From the NCBI RefSeq assembly GCF_011753055.1, contig NZ_VWWJ01000001.1, positions 496,001 through 560,000 on the forward strand: a DNA stretch of 64,000 nt. The letters are read 5' to 3'. A program made the translations under genes and the position numbers. Under the pieces are notes generated by a model. It was not told where the DNA came from. It saw nothing but the letters and a program-made list of their open reading frames with translations, and did no database searches. The stretch comes from Burkholderia sp. Ax-1719. Lineage in GTDB: Bacteria; Pseudomonadota; Gammaproteobacteria; Burkholderiales; Burkholderiaceae. Positions 24,689-32,982 of this stretch are shown piece after piece (positions within the stretch are counted from its first letter, which is position 1; every line of letters begins with the position of its first letter).

Positions 24689-25762
24689 TCAGGACTTCTG
24701 TACCGATTCCGCGACTTTCAGACCGAAGGCCTTGCAACCCATCGTGCCGCCCAGGTCGGCCGTACGGCTTTCCGGGTTTGCCAGCACGGCATCGACTGCG
24801 GTGTCGATGGCGTCTGCCGCGGCGCTGAAATTCGGCTTCTGACGATGCTCGCCGATCCAGCGCAGCAGCATGCTGACCGAGAGAATCATGGACGTGGGAT
24901 TGGCCTTGTCCTGATTCTGGATATCGGGCGCCGAGCCGTGTTGCGCCTGGGCGCAACAGAGCTTGTCGCCTGCCATCACCGATCCGCCGAGGCCCAGACT
25001 GCCCGAGAGTTCTGCGGCGAGGTCGCTGATGATGTCGCCGTAGAAGTTAGTCGCGACCAGCACGTCGAACTTCTCCGGATTGCGCACGAGGTGAGCGGTC
25101 GACGCATCGACGAGCAGGTCGTTCAGTTCGACTTCAGGGAAGTCTTTCGCGACGTGGCGCACGCATTCGAGGAACAGGCCGTCCGTCATATGGAAGCTGT
25201 TCGATTTGTGGATGGCCGTGACCTTCTTCTTGCGCTTCATCGCCAGCTCAAAAGCGCGGCGCGCGATGCGTTCGCTGCAATGACGCGTGATCTTGCGCAC
25301 GGAAAGCGCCATGTCCGGCGACGGCATCATCTCGCCCCAGCCCAGATGCATGTTGCGGTCGGGATAGAAGCCTTCGGTCGCCTCGCGCATGATGACGAGA
25401 TCCATGCTCTTGCCTTCGCGCATGTTCGACGTGAGGAACGAGCGGGTGCGCGACGGGCGCACGTTGGCGTACAGGTCGAGATCGCAGCGGAATGCGGCGG
25501 ACACGTTGCGGCCGCCTTTTTCCGGCGGCGGATAGTCGGCGTGCGAGACGGTGCCGAGAATCAGGCCGTCATACGTCGGGGCCTTTTCGAGCACTTCCGG
25601 GCGCAGCGTCGTGCCGTATTTTTCGAGGCTTGCGAAGCCGATGTCTTCGTAATCGTACTGAAGACCGAGATCGAAGACCTGGTCGGCCTTGCCGAACACG
25701 TCGATGGATGCAGCGATGATTTCGGGACCAATGCCGTCGCCGGGGCAAACAAGAATACGCAT
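24689..25762 (-). CDS. LeuB/tartrate-dehydrogenase-like beta-decarboxylating dehydrogenase
   Basis: A 357-residue member of the isocitrate/isopropylmalate/tartrate dehydrogenase family. It has PGDGIGPEI at the start, the substrate-loop arginines of NVRPSRTR, MREATEGFY, the K/N pair in HKSNSFHMTDG, and the metal-binding aspartates in NFYGDIISDLAAELSGSLG. Such enzymes oxidise and decarboxylate 2-hydroxy acids with an adjacent carboxylate. Because the context is catabolic and no leuCD is present, it is unlikely to be the leucine enzyme; tartrate, malate or a substituted malate is more likely. It lies 15 bp after the cupin gene. Confidence 0.85.
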   Translation of the reverse strand: MRILVCPGDGIGPEIIAASIDVFGKADQVFDLGLQYDYEDIGFASLEKYGTTLRPEVLEKAPTYDGLILGTVSHADYPPPEKGGRNVSAAFRCDLDLYANVRPSRTRSFLTSNMREGKSMDLVIMREATEGFYPDRNMHLGWGEMMPSPDMALSVRKITRHCSERIARRAFELAMKRKKKVTAIHKSNSFHMTDGLFLECVRHVAKDFPEVELNDLLVDASTAHLVRNPEKFDVLVATNFYGDIISDLAAELSGSLGLGGSVMAGDKLCCAQAQHGSAPDIQNQDKANPTSMILSVSMLLRWIGEHRQKPNFSAAADAIDTAVDAVLANPESRTADLGGTMGCKAFGLKVAESVQKS

Positions 25763-25777
25763 GATGATGAACTCGCT

Positions 25778-26203
25778 TTAATTCGCAGGGGTTTGGTGTT
25801 CAGCCGACACGGGGCGCGTTTCGCCGCTATCGGACAGCGTGCGCGTGGCGTCCTGGTTCGCGTAGATCCAGAGGATCTTCATCGATTCGGTATCCGAAAT
25901 GTTTCGGAAGCGGTGCGGCACGTTCGGCGGAATGAAGGTCGTATCAAGTGGCTGAAGCTCGAATTCAAGGCCGTCGATGTCGAGAATCGCGTGACCTTCT
26001 ACCAGCACCACGCTTTCCTGGCAGTTGTGGCTGTGGAACGGGATCTTCACGCCAGGCGCGAACGAGGTGTAGCCCGTGATGAAGCTGTCCGAGCCGAGCG
26101 ACTTGCCGACCAGCGGCGTGGTGCTCGCGCCGCCGCCACGGTCGTACACGGGCATCTGGTCGGGCTTCAGAAGGGCTGCGCCCGAGGGAGTCTTGATGGT
26201 CAT
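25778..26203 (-). CDS. Cupin domain protein
   Basis: A 141-residue single cupin. The metal-binding motif is visible as PFHSHNCQESVVLVEG and the second as PPNVPHRFRNIS. ATG 26203 follows AGGAAA; a longer upstream frame overlaps the aldehyde dehydrogenase gene and looks like its shadow. It lies 35 bp after aldehyde dehydrogenase and 15 bp before the LeuB-like gene, so it belongs to the operon. Cupins in such places may be isomerases, dioxygenases or lactonase-like accessory proteins; I cannot decide. Confidence 0.82.
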   Translation of the reverse strand: MTIKTPSGAALLKPDQMPVYDRGGGASTTPLVGKSLGSDSFITGYTSFAPGVKIPFHSHNCQESVVLVEGHAILDIDGLEFELQPLDTTFIPPNVPHRFRNISDTESMKILWIYANQDATRTLSDSGETRPVSAEHQTPAN

Positions 26204-26238
26204 GATGGTTTCCTGTGGGGACGGTCGTGGGCGACGGC

Positions 26239-27609
26239 TCAGGCGGACGGCCCGATCCAGACGGTCTTGACGTTGGTGAATTCGCGGATGCCGGCGGCGC
26301 CGAGTTCGCGGCCATAGCCGGACTGCTTGATGCCGCCGAACGGCAGGCGCGCGTCCGAGGCCACGAGGCCGTTGACGAACACCGCGCCCGCTTCGATCTG
26401 GCGCACGAGCGTCTTTGCGCGTTGCAGGTCGCCGGTCCACAGCGCCGCGCCCAGACCGAATTCGGTTGCGTTGGCGAGGGCCACGGCTTCTTCCGTATTC
26501 GTGATGCGCAGAACGGCAGCGACCGGGCCGAAAGTCTCTTCGACCGCCGCCGCCATATGCGGCGCGACGTGGTCCAGCACCGTGGGCGCGTAGAAGAAGC
26601 CCGCGCCTTCGATCGCGTGACCGCCGGTCTTCAGCACCGCGCCGGCTTCGACCGTGCGTTCGACCTGGCGATGCAGTTCGTCGCGCAGATTGCCGCGCGC
26701 CATCGGGCCAATCGTCGTATCGCGCTGCGTCGGGTCGCCGACCTTGAGCTTCGCGACGCCTGCGCAGAACAGTTCGACAAAACGGTCTGCGACTTTTTCA
26801 TCGACGATGAAGCGCTTCGACGAAATGCAGCTTTGGCCCGTGTTCGAGAAACGCGCCTTGACTGCGGCCTTCGCGGCGGCTTCGACGTCGGCGTCGGCGA
26901 GCACGATGAACGGATCCGAGCCGCCGAGTTCGAGCACCTGCTTCTTCATGGCGCGGCCCGCCTGCGCGGCGACCAGCTTGCCGACGGCCGTCGAGCCCGT
27001 CAGCGTGACGGCGGCGATACGCGGATCGTCGATGAGGGCGGCGACGTTTTCCGGCTCGATGAGCAGCGAGGTCATCAGGCCGTCAGGCACTTCGGCTTCC
27101 GCGAACACCGAGTTGATGACGAGCGCGCATTGCGGCACGTTGCCCGCGTGCTTGAGGATCGAACCATTGCCGGCGCACAGCGCGGGTGCGGCGAAGCGGA
27201 TGAACTGCCACAGCGGGTAGTTCCACGGCATGATCGCCAGCACCACGCCGAGCGGGTCATAGGCGATGTAGCTTTCGCTGGCGTTGCTGGAGACGGTTTC
27301 GTCGCCCAGGTATTGGCTCGCGTTCTCAGCGTAGAAGCGGCAAGTCCATGCGGATTTTTCGACTTCCGCTTCGGCTTCGGCGATGGGCTTGCCCATTTCC
27401 AGCGTGATGAGCGCAGCGATTTCAGCCTTGCGGCGCAGCAGGACTTCGCCGAGGCGTGCGACCGCTGCGGTACGCACGCTCAGCGGCTGCTTTGCCCAGG
27501 CGCGCTGGGCGACGTGCGCGTTGGCGAGCGCCTGCTCGATCTGGTCGGGCGTGGCGGCATCGAAGCTGGCCACGACCGTTTCGGTGGCGGGGTTCAGGGT
27601 GCGAAACAT
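26239..27609 (-). CDS. NAD(P)-dependent aldehyde dehydrogenase, semialdehyde type
   Basis: A 456-residue aldehyde dehydrogenase close in length and pattern to succinate/alpha-ketoglutarate semialdehyde dehydrogenases (Sad/GabD type). Key residues are PWNYPLWQF, E227 in LELGGSDP and catalytic C261 in NTGQSCISSKRFIV. The GGSDP and SCISSKR forms are typical of the SSADH-like branch. The ATG at 27609 follows AAGGA; an upstream in-frame start would run into the amidohydrolase gene. It is second in the operon after the amidohydrolase. It likely oxidises a semialdehyde made from a sugar acid or ring-cleavage intermediate. Confidence 0.9.
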   Translation of the reverse strand: MFRTLNPATETVVASFDAATPDQIEQALANAHVAQRAWAKQPLSVRTAAVARLGEVLLRRKAEIAALITLEMGKPIAEAEAEVEKSAWTCRFYAENASQYLGDETVSSNASESYIAYDPLGVVLAIMPWNYPLWQFIRFAAPALCAGNGSILKHAGNVPQCALVINSVFAEAEVPDGLMTSLLIEPENVAALIDDPRIAAVTLTGSTAVGKLVAAQAGRAMKKQVLELGGSDPFIVLADADVEAAAKAAVKARFSNTGQSCISSKRFIVDEKVADRFVELFCAGVAKLKVGDPTQRDTTIGPMARGNLRDELHRQVERTVEAGAVLKTGGHAIEGAGFFYAPTVLDHVAPHMAAAVEETFGPVAAVLRITNTEEAVALANATEFGLGAALWTGDLQRAKTLVRQIEAGAVFVNGLVASDARLPFGGIKQSGYGRELGAAGIREFTNVKTVWIGPSA

Positions 27610-27638
27610 AAAGGTATCCTTATTAATCAGAATTTGAA

Positions 27639-28679
27639 TTAGCTCGTCTGGGCGGCGAAGCCATACAGTCGAGCAGGGTTCTCGACCAGAATCTGTTGAC
27701 GCACGGCGGCCGTGTCGGCCCATGCGAGTACGTGGTTGATCGCGCGGCCCGCGTCTTCGTTGCGGAACGGCTCGACGCGCGAGAGATCGCCGTCGCGATG
27801 GCTGGCGCTGCCCGTATGCGGCCAGTCCGACGCCCACAGCATGCGATCCGGACGCGCTTGAATGAGCGCTTGCGCGAAGGGCGCGATATCGGCGTAGTCG
27901 GGGGCCTGGCGCGAAGCGCGATAGGGCGCGGAAAGCTTGACGTAGACGTTGCCGCCCTTCACGAGCGCGAGCACGGTATCGAAAGCCTCTTTCTGCTCGG
28001 GCTGCTTCGGCACACGCACGCCCGCGAAGTGATCGAGCACGACATGGACCGGCAGCGCGCCAATCGTGGGCGCGAGTGCGGCAACGATATCGACATCGGC
28101 GTAAATCTGGATCGCCCAGCCAAGCGGTGCGACCGTTTCGGCAGCGCGTTGAAGCTGAGCGAGCGCCACGCTCAGGTCGCGCTGCCCCTTCACTTCGAGA
28201 TTGAGACGCACGCCGCGCACGCCCTGGTCGTGCATGGCGTGCAGTTCGGCTTGTGTCACGGTTTGCGGATCGATCACGGCGATGCCGCGTGCGCGCAAGG
28301 TGCCGAGATCGCGCAGCGCGGCCAGCATGGCGGCGTTATCGGTGCCGTAGACGCTGGGCTGCACGATCACCACTCGTTCGATACCAAGCCGCGCTTCGAA
28401 GTCGAGCAGGTCGGAAACCAGTGCGCGACCCGGTGTGTATGAGCGGTTCTCAGCGAACGGATAACGTGCGGCGTCGAAGATGTGGACGTGGCAGTCGCAA
28501 CTGCCGGGCGGGAGCGCGGAGGCGAGTGCGCTGGGATGGTCGTGCGGCGTGGCCTTGGCGTCGGCGGCGGATGTCGACGCTGCAAGCGCGCCGGATGCGC
28601 TGGCGCCGGAGCATGCGCCCGACAGCGCAAGGCCGCCGACTGCTGCGAGGCTCGCGCCGAGAAGGTTCCTGCGATACAT
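27639..28679 (-). CDS. Lipoprotein amidohydrolase, PDC-lactonase-like (COG3618 type)
   Basis: A 346-residue metal-dependent amidohydrolase of the family that includes 2-pyrone-4,6-dicarboxylate lactonase and galactarolactone isomerase. Visible motifs are CDCHVHIFDAARYPFAENRSYTPG, a GIERVVIVQPSVYGTDN strand, VVLDHFAGVR and WASDWPHTG. Unlike most relatives it has an export signal, LGASLAAVGGLALSGAC, which looks like a lipobox, after a YRRNLLG sequence that could also suit Tat export. It would therefore act in the periplasm. It is the first gene of the minus-strand operon, divergent from the GntR regulator. Confidence 0.85.
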   Translation of the reverse strand: MYRRNLLGASLAAVGGLALSGACSGASASGALAASTSAADAKATPHDHPSALASALPPGSCDCHVHIFDAARYPFAENRSYTPGRALVSDLLDFEARLGIERVVIVQPSVYGTDNAAMLAALRDLGTLRARGIAVIDPQTVTQAELHAMHDQGVRGVRLNLEVKGQRDLSVALAQLQRAAETVAPLGWAIQIYADVDIVAALAPTIGALPVHVVLDHFAGVRVPKQPEQKEAFDTVLALVKGGNVYVKLSAPYRASRQAPDYADIAPFAQALIQARPDRMLWASDWPHTGSASHRDGDLSRVEPFRNEDAGRAINHVLAWADTAAVRQQILVENPARLYGFAAQTS

Positions 28680-28754
28680 GTGTCTCCCGATGCTTAGAGG
28701 CTGCGTTGGTTGGTATTTTATGCATGCACGAAACCAAGTAAAGGGTTTTTTGTG

Positions 28755-28769
28755 GTTTTAAAAGGCCAT
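28755..28769. repeat. Repeat copy 1, candidate GntR operator
   Basis: GTTTTAAAAGGCCAT includes the palindrome TTTTAAAA and is repeated with one change at 28910-28924. It lies in the divergent gap, 76 bp before the amidohydrolase start. The role as GntR site is inferred. Confidence 0.45.
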
Positions 28770-28909
28770 CCAGGGTAAACGACAGGTGATAGAAAACGGC
28801 AGCGAAGAGGTGTGAAAGCCCGAGTCAGGCGAGTTTTGGCGGCAAATTGAGTGACGGGGGGCCGCGTGTATGACTCATACCAATAGCGAATTACGAATGG
28901 TCTTATGAT

Positions 28910-28924
28910 GTTTTAAAAGTCCAT
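28910..28924. repeat. Repeat copy 2, candidate GntR operator
   Basis: GTTTTAAAAGTCCAT matches copy 1 in 14 of 15 bases. It lies just before the GntR gene, so the two copies flank both divergent promoters, as expected for a regulator that controls the operon and itself. Confidence 0.45.
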
Positions 28925-28973
28925 TTGCGTGCATGTGATACGATTGAGGCAAATTCCCCTCATTCCGACTGCC

Positions 28974-29852
28974 ATGCCCCGCGCCTTAGCCGATGTGCTC
29001 GCGACCAATATTCACCAGCACATCACCCAGTCCTGCATGCCGCCCGGTACGCGTTTGCCGGAGCGTCTGCTCGCCGAGCGGTTCAATGTTTCGCGCTCGC
29101 CCGTGCGCGAGGCGCTCAAGCGTCTGGCGGGACAGGCGGTGGTCGCCCCGCATCCGGATGGCGGCTACGCGGTCGCGGAAGGCGTCGAACCGGTTTCAGA
29201 GGCCGAAGTCAGCGAAGTGGAAAATGCCGATGCGGGCGAGCAGACCTATCTGGCCATCGCCGAAGACCGGCTCGCGGGCAGGCTGGAAGACCGCATCACC
29301 GAAAACGAGTTGATGCGGCGCTATGGCATCACGCGCGCACAACTCAACGCGGTTCTTCGGCGCATGGTGCAGGAAGGATGGATCGAGCGTCGGCCTGGTC
29401 ACGGCTGGCAGTTCCAGTCGGTGCTCACGTCGTCGGAGACGTATCGACAGGGTTATCGATATCGACTGTTGATCGAAGCTGCGGGGATTCTGGAGCCGAC
29501 CTTCCAGCTCCAGCGTGAGGCGCTGCTGCGCTGCCGGGCCGAACAGGAAGTGCTCGCCAACGGTGGCGCGAGAACGGCGTCGCCCGCGGCGTTATTCGAT
29601 GCGAACAGCCGCCTGCACGAGACCATTGCGGCGTGCTCGGGCAACGTATTTATTCTCGATGGCCTGCGCAGGCTCGACCGGCTGCGCAGATTGATGGAGT
29701 ACCGCAAAGCGGTGGATCGTGATCAGGCGGAGCGCAGGTGTCGCGAACACCTTACGCTGATCGACTTGCTGCTGTCTGATCAGAGAGAGGCGGCAGCCGA
29801 TTTCATGAAGCTGCACTTGCACAACGCGGTCAGGGAGAAAACCTCCGACTGA
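28974..29852 (+). CDS. GntR/FCD family regulator with two winged-helix domains
   Basis: A 292-residue regulator. Residues about 10-65 form a GntR winged helix (LLAERFNVSRSPVREALKRL). A second helix-turn-helix follows at about 90-140 (ITENELMRRYGITRAQLNAVLRRMVQEGWIERRPGHGW), before the C-terminal FCD-like helical domain (HETIAACSGN-VFILD, then REHLTLIDLLL). Normal FadR/FCD members have only one DNA-binding domain. I prefer the ATG at 28974 because it begins the usual distance before the domain; a GTG at 28929 is also possible, and no ribosome site is clear. It is divergent from the amidohydrolase operon and probably its regulator. Confidence 0.85.
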   Translation: MPRALADVLATNIHQHITQSCMPPGTRLPERLLAERFNVSRSPVREALKRLAGQAVVAPHPDGGYAVAEGVEPVSEAEVSEVENADAGEQTYLAIAEDRLAGRLEDRITENELMRRYGITRAQLNAVLRRMVQEGWIERRPGHGWQFQSVLTSSETYRQGYRYRLLIEAAGILEPTFQLQREALLRCRAEQEVLANGGARTASPAALFDANSRLHETIAACSGNVFILDGLRRLDRLRRLMEYRKAVDRDQAERRCREHLTLIDLLLSDQREAAADFMKLHLHNAVREKTSD

Positions 29853-29995
29853 GTAGCCAGGCGGTCTGTGGTCGGTTGCTGATGCAGCGTTTCAGGTTCT
29901 ACAGATCGCACCTACGCACCGCACCTCTGTGCTACGCGTAGGCAGGGCCGCCACCTAACCGACCAGAAGCCAGCACTACCGTACCGTACGCGCCT

Positions 29996-30640
29996 TTATT
30001 TCGCCGATTCAAACCGCTTCGCCTCGCGCGCCCTCGTGAGCGCCGCGCGTTTTTCAGCCAGCGACGGCGGCACGGGCAATTGCGCCAGCAGCCAGTCAAG
30101 CGATGCCCGCAATGCGGCGGGATCGAAATCGTCGCGCACGCTGCTCAGGCTGATGCCAAACAGGATATTGAAGAGCGCCAGCACTTCAGGATCGCGCTCG
30201 CCATCGGGCAGGCCCAGCAAGCGGCCGTCCGCGCCCGACATCATCGGCTGGATTTTCTCCTGCAAGCGCGCATCGCCGCGCGCGGCCATCCAGATTTCGA
30301 GCATCGCCACCGTCATCTCGGACGGCGGCCGCTCGCGCAGACTGCTGAGGATCAGATAGAGCCGCTCCCTGGTGGTTAGCGCACTCATCGCGCTCATCAT
30401 CGCGGCATCGTGGTCGAGCGCGGACGCGATGAATGCCGGCAGCAGATCGTATCGGCCCTGCGGAAACTGATAGCGCAACGCCCCCCGCGTGCACTCGCAC
30501 AACTCACAGAGATATTCCTCGCTCCACGCGCTATACCCCTGACGGCCGATGATTTCCGCGGTGATCTGAAACATCCGGGCTCGGGTGCGTTGGGCTTTCG
30601 GGCTGAGTGGTCTGGGCTCTGAAGACTCGTGATCGGGCAT
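29996..30640 (-). CDS. TetR/AcrR family regulator of the phosphatase-autotransporter
   Basis: A 214-residue TetR-type protein. The DNA-binding domain spans about residues 15-65 (ARMFQITAEIIGRQGYSAWSEEYLCELCECTRGALRYQFPQGRYDLL). Two nearby cysteines in YLCELCECTRG, within the recognition region, are unusual and could make it redox or metal sensitive. The ATG at 30640 is used; a GTG at 30661 would add seven residues, and neither has a clear ribosome site. It is divergent from the phosphatase-autotransporter gene, and two perfect palindromes of one architecture lie in the gap. A repressor role is inferred. Confidence 0.85.
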   Translation of the reverse strand: MPDHESSEPRPLSPKAQRTRARMFQITAEIIGRQGYSAWSEEYLCELCECTRGALRYQFPQGRYDLLPAFIASALDHDAAMMSAMSALTTRERLYLILSSLRERPPSEMTVAMLEIWMAARGDARLQEKIQPMMSGADGRLLGLPDGERDPEVLALFNILFGISLSSVRDDFDPAALRASLDWLLAQLPVPPSLAEKRAALTRAREAKRFESAK

Positions 30641-30798
30641 GTCGATATGGGCTGGTTCCACTTATGGAACATCAAGCGGAAAGCCCGATTCTACTAGAGC
30701 GCAAGCCTTATCCCGCCGCAGCGGCCCGGCTTTCTTTCCAGTTCTTGCCGATTCTTTCGCGCCTCAGGCCGCCGCCGATACCACGAATTCCTCGCCCG

Positions 30799-30820
30799 AA
30801 AAATACAACACTGTATTTTT
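30799..30820. promoter_or_regulatory. Perfect TetR-type operator O1
   Basis: Nine-base arms AAAAATACA and TGTATTTTT flank an ACAC spacer with every pair matching. It shares the ATACA-N4-TGTAT core with O2, which begins 27 bp later. It lies between the TetR gene and the phosphatase-autotransporter gene. Confidence 0.75.
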
Positions 30821-30825
30821 TCATG

Positions 30826-30847
30826 AAACATACATATCTGTATGTTT
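30826..30847. promoter_or_regulatory. Perfect TetR-type operator O2
   Basis: Nine-base arms AAACATACA and TGTATGTTT flank a TATC spacer with every pair matching. It is the second copy of the O1 architecture and lies 89 bp before the autotransporter start, where it could block its promoter. Confidence 0.75.
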
Positions 30848-30935
30848 TTATGGCGGCCGCGTATCGAGCGGATCGCCGTGGCAGCAGGGCGATAGCGGTG
30901 CGCGGAACATTTCAAGAGACAGGAACAACAACAAT

Positions 30936-32921
30936 ATGCAACTACGAAACGCCATGGCGTGCGCGGTGACCACCCTATGTCTGTCGATCGAAGGCGCTCA
31001 TGCGACCGACGTCACTTACGTGATCGACACACCGATTCTCTCGACGCTTGCCAACTTTCGCGACATCGCGGGTATCTCTACGCTGTACGGCGGCACGGGC
31101 TATAGCAACAGCGTCGCCTATGACGGCGTCATGCGTACGGGCGTGTTCTATCGCTCCAGCGCGCTATCGAGCCTGAGCGCCGCCGACGCCGCCACGCTCG
31201 CCGAACTCGGCATCACCAGCATCTACGATTTGCGCACCACCAGCGAAATCGCTGCCGCGCCCGATGCGAGCGTTTCCGGCGCGACTGACACCAACATCAA
31301 TATCCTGGCCTCAACCACGGTCACGGCGACGAGCAGCGCCTACACCTCGGTGACGGGCGCCGATGCGTACATGACGTCGATGTACGACAGCTTCGTGACC
31401 GATGCGAGCGAGCGCAGCGAATTCGCGCAACTGCTGCTCGCGCTCGCGCATGGCGACAGCGCCGCGCTGATCCACTGCACCTCGGGCAAGGACCGCACGG
31501 GCTGGGCGGCGGTGTTGCTGGAGAGCATCGCGGGCGTGTCGTCGAGCCAGATCATGACCGACTATCTGGCCACCAATTCCTATTCCGCCGCGACCATCGA
31601 GGCGTATTACGAAGCGGCACTCAAGACCTACACCGCGCTGTACGGCGCGACCGTCGGCGAGCAAATGGCAGAGGCGATCAAGGAAATCTACAGCGTCAAT
31701 TCGAGCTGGCTCACTTCGGCGCTCAGTGAGGTCATTGCCGAATATGGGTCGATGACGAACTATCTGACCGAAGGTCTGGGCCTTTCGATGGCCGATATCT
31801 ACGTGCTGCGCGCGAAGATGGTCTATTACAACTCGCTGCCGGGTCAGGCGGCGATGCACGGCAATGCGGCAGCGGGTGCGGCGCTTCTGCAGAATCTGCA
31901 AAATAGTTCGTTGTCCGGAAATTACACCGCATTCAACTATTTCCTGCAGTCCGCCATCGACGCGGGCACGCTGGACGGCATGGAGAATCGCATCGGCGGG
32001 CAGGTTCATGCCGACGCGCTGGCATATCTGATGAACCAGCCGCTCGCGGTGGAATCCGCGATCCGCGATTTCGGTTCGCTGAGTGCCGAAGGCAAGCCTG
32101 CGCATCCGGTCTGGGTGTCGGTGTGGAGCGACATCACCTCGGCCTCGGGCGCCACCGGCAGCGCGAACAGCAAATCGGAAGACAGCGGCATTTTGATTGG
32201 CACGACGCATCGCGTTTCGCCGCGGCTCACCGTGTACGGCGCGATCGGCAGCGAAAACCAGCGGGTCGAAAGCGCTGGCGCGACGGCGACGCTCGACAGC
32301 GTTCAGATCGCCGGCGGCGCGCGGCTCGCAATCGGCGCGCTCAACAGCGGTACGTTCGTCAGCGGCATGTTGATGGCGAGCGAAGGCACCTACGATTCGT
32401 CGCGCGCGCTGGGCGACAATCTCGGCACCGCAACGGGCGGTTCGCATCAATGGCTCTACAGCGCCACGGGCATGCTCGGCAAGAGTTTCAAGCTTAGGTC
32501 GCTGACCGTTACGCCACAGATCGGGCTGCGTTATACCCAGGCGCGCATCAACGGCTTCCAGGAAACCGGCAGCGAACTCGCGCTCGACATGCAGGCCGTC
32601 AAGCACGATCAACTAACCGCGCGGGCGCTTGTCGATCTGGATATCAACGCTCTGGAACTGGGCAAGTGGACGCTTACGCCGGGTATGACGCTCGGCTACG
32701 AAGAAGCGCTGAATTCGCCGACCGTCACTAGCAACGGTTCGATCGAAGGCTATGGCATCAGTCAGATCGCCGCCTACGACACGCGCTATCTGGGCGTGGC
32801 GGCGCTCAGACTTGCGGCCAGCAAAGGCCCGACCAGCGCAGAAATCCGCGTATCGGGTACCGCGGGGCATCACGGCGCGGCTTCGCTCGCCGGATCGGCT
32901 TCATTGCGCTACACGTTTTAA
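30936..32921 (+). CDS. Autotransporter with PtpB/LipA-like tyrosine phosphatase passenger
   Basis: A 661-residue protein that joins two known modules. After a signal peptide (to about residue 23, EGAHA) comes a phosphatase domain of the Y_phosphatase3 type: LANFRDIAGI near 37-46, then VFYRSSALSSLS, ELGITSIYDLRTTSEI, and the P-loop HCTSGKDRTGWA with C181 and R187 forming the CX5R site. This matches mycobacterial PtpB and Listeria LipA, secreted phosphatases with broad phosphotyrosine and phosphoinositide activity. From about residue 395 to the end lies an autotransporter-like beta-barrel with alternating strands and terminal F (LRYTF). The ATG at 30936 follows AGGA at loose spacing. The product should place a phosphatase on the cell surface. 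It is divergent from a TetR gene with twin operators. Confidence 0.88.
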   Translation: MQLRNAMACAVTTLCLSIEGAHATDVTYVIDTPILSTLANFRDIAGISTLYGGTGYSNSVAYDGVMRTGVFYRSSALSSLSAADAATLAELGITSIYDLRTTSEIAAAPDASVSGATDTNINILASTTVTATSSAYTSVTGADAYMTSMYDSFVTDASERSEFAQLLLALAHGDSAALIHCTSGKDRTGWAAVLLESIAGVSSSQIMTDYLATNSYSAATIEAYYEAALKTYTALYGATVGEQMAEAIKEIYSVNSSWLTSALSEVIAEYGSMTNYLTEGLGLSMADIYVLRAKMVYYNSLPGQAAMHGNAAAGAALLQNLQNSSLSGNYTAFNYFLQSAIDAGTLDGMENRIGGQVHADALAYLMNQPLAVESAIRDFGSLSAEGKPAHPVWVSVWSDITSASGATGSANSKSEDSGILIGTTHRVSPRLTVYGAIGSENQRVESAGATATLDSVQIAGGARLAIGALNSGTFVSGMLMASEGTYDSSRALGDNLGTATGGSHQWLYSATGMLGKSFKLRSLTVTPQIGLRYTQARINGFQETGSELALDMQAVKHDQLTARALVDLDINALELGKWTLTPGMTLGYEEALNSPTVTSNGSIEGYGISQIAAYDTRYLGVAALRLAASKGPTSAEIRVSGTAGHHGAASLAGSASLRYTF

Positions 32922-32982
32922 GTCATGCGCGGGCAAACGGTCGACAAAGCCAGTTTAATTAGTTCGGATTACTTTTTAAATG

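Noticed and set aside
24542..26317. A 591-codon plus-strand open frame opposite the LeuB-like and cupin genes
   Set aside because: Composition is typical of an antisense shadow (R, H, A, V) and the opposite strand encodes well-conserved enzymes.
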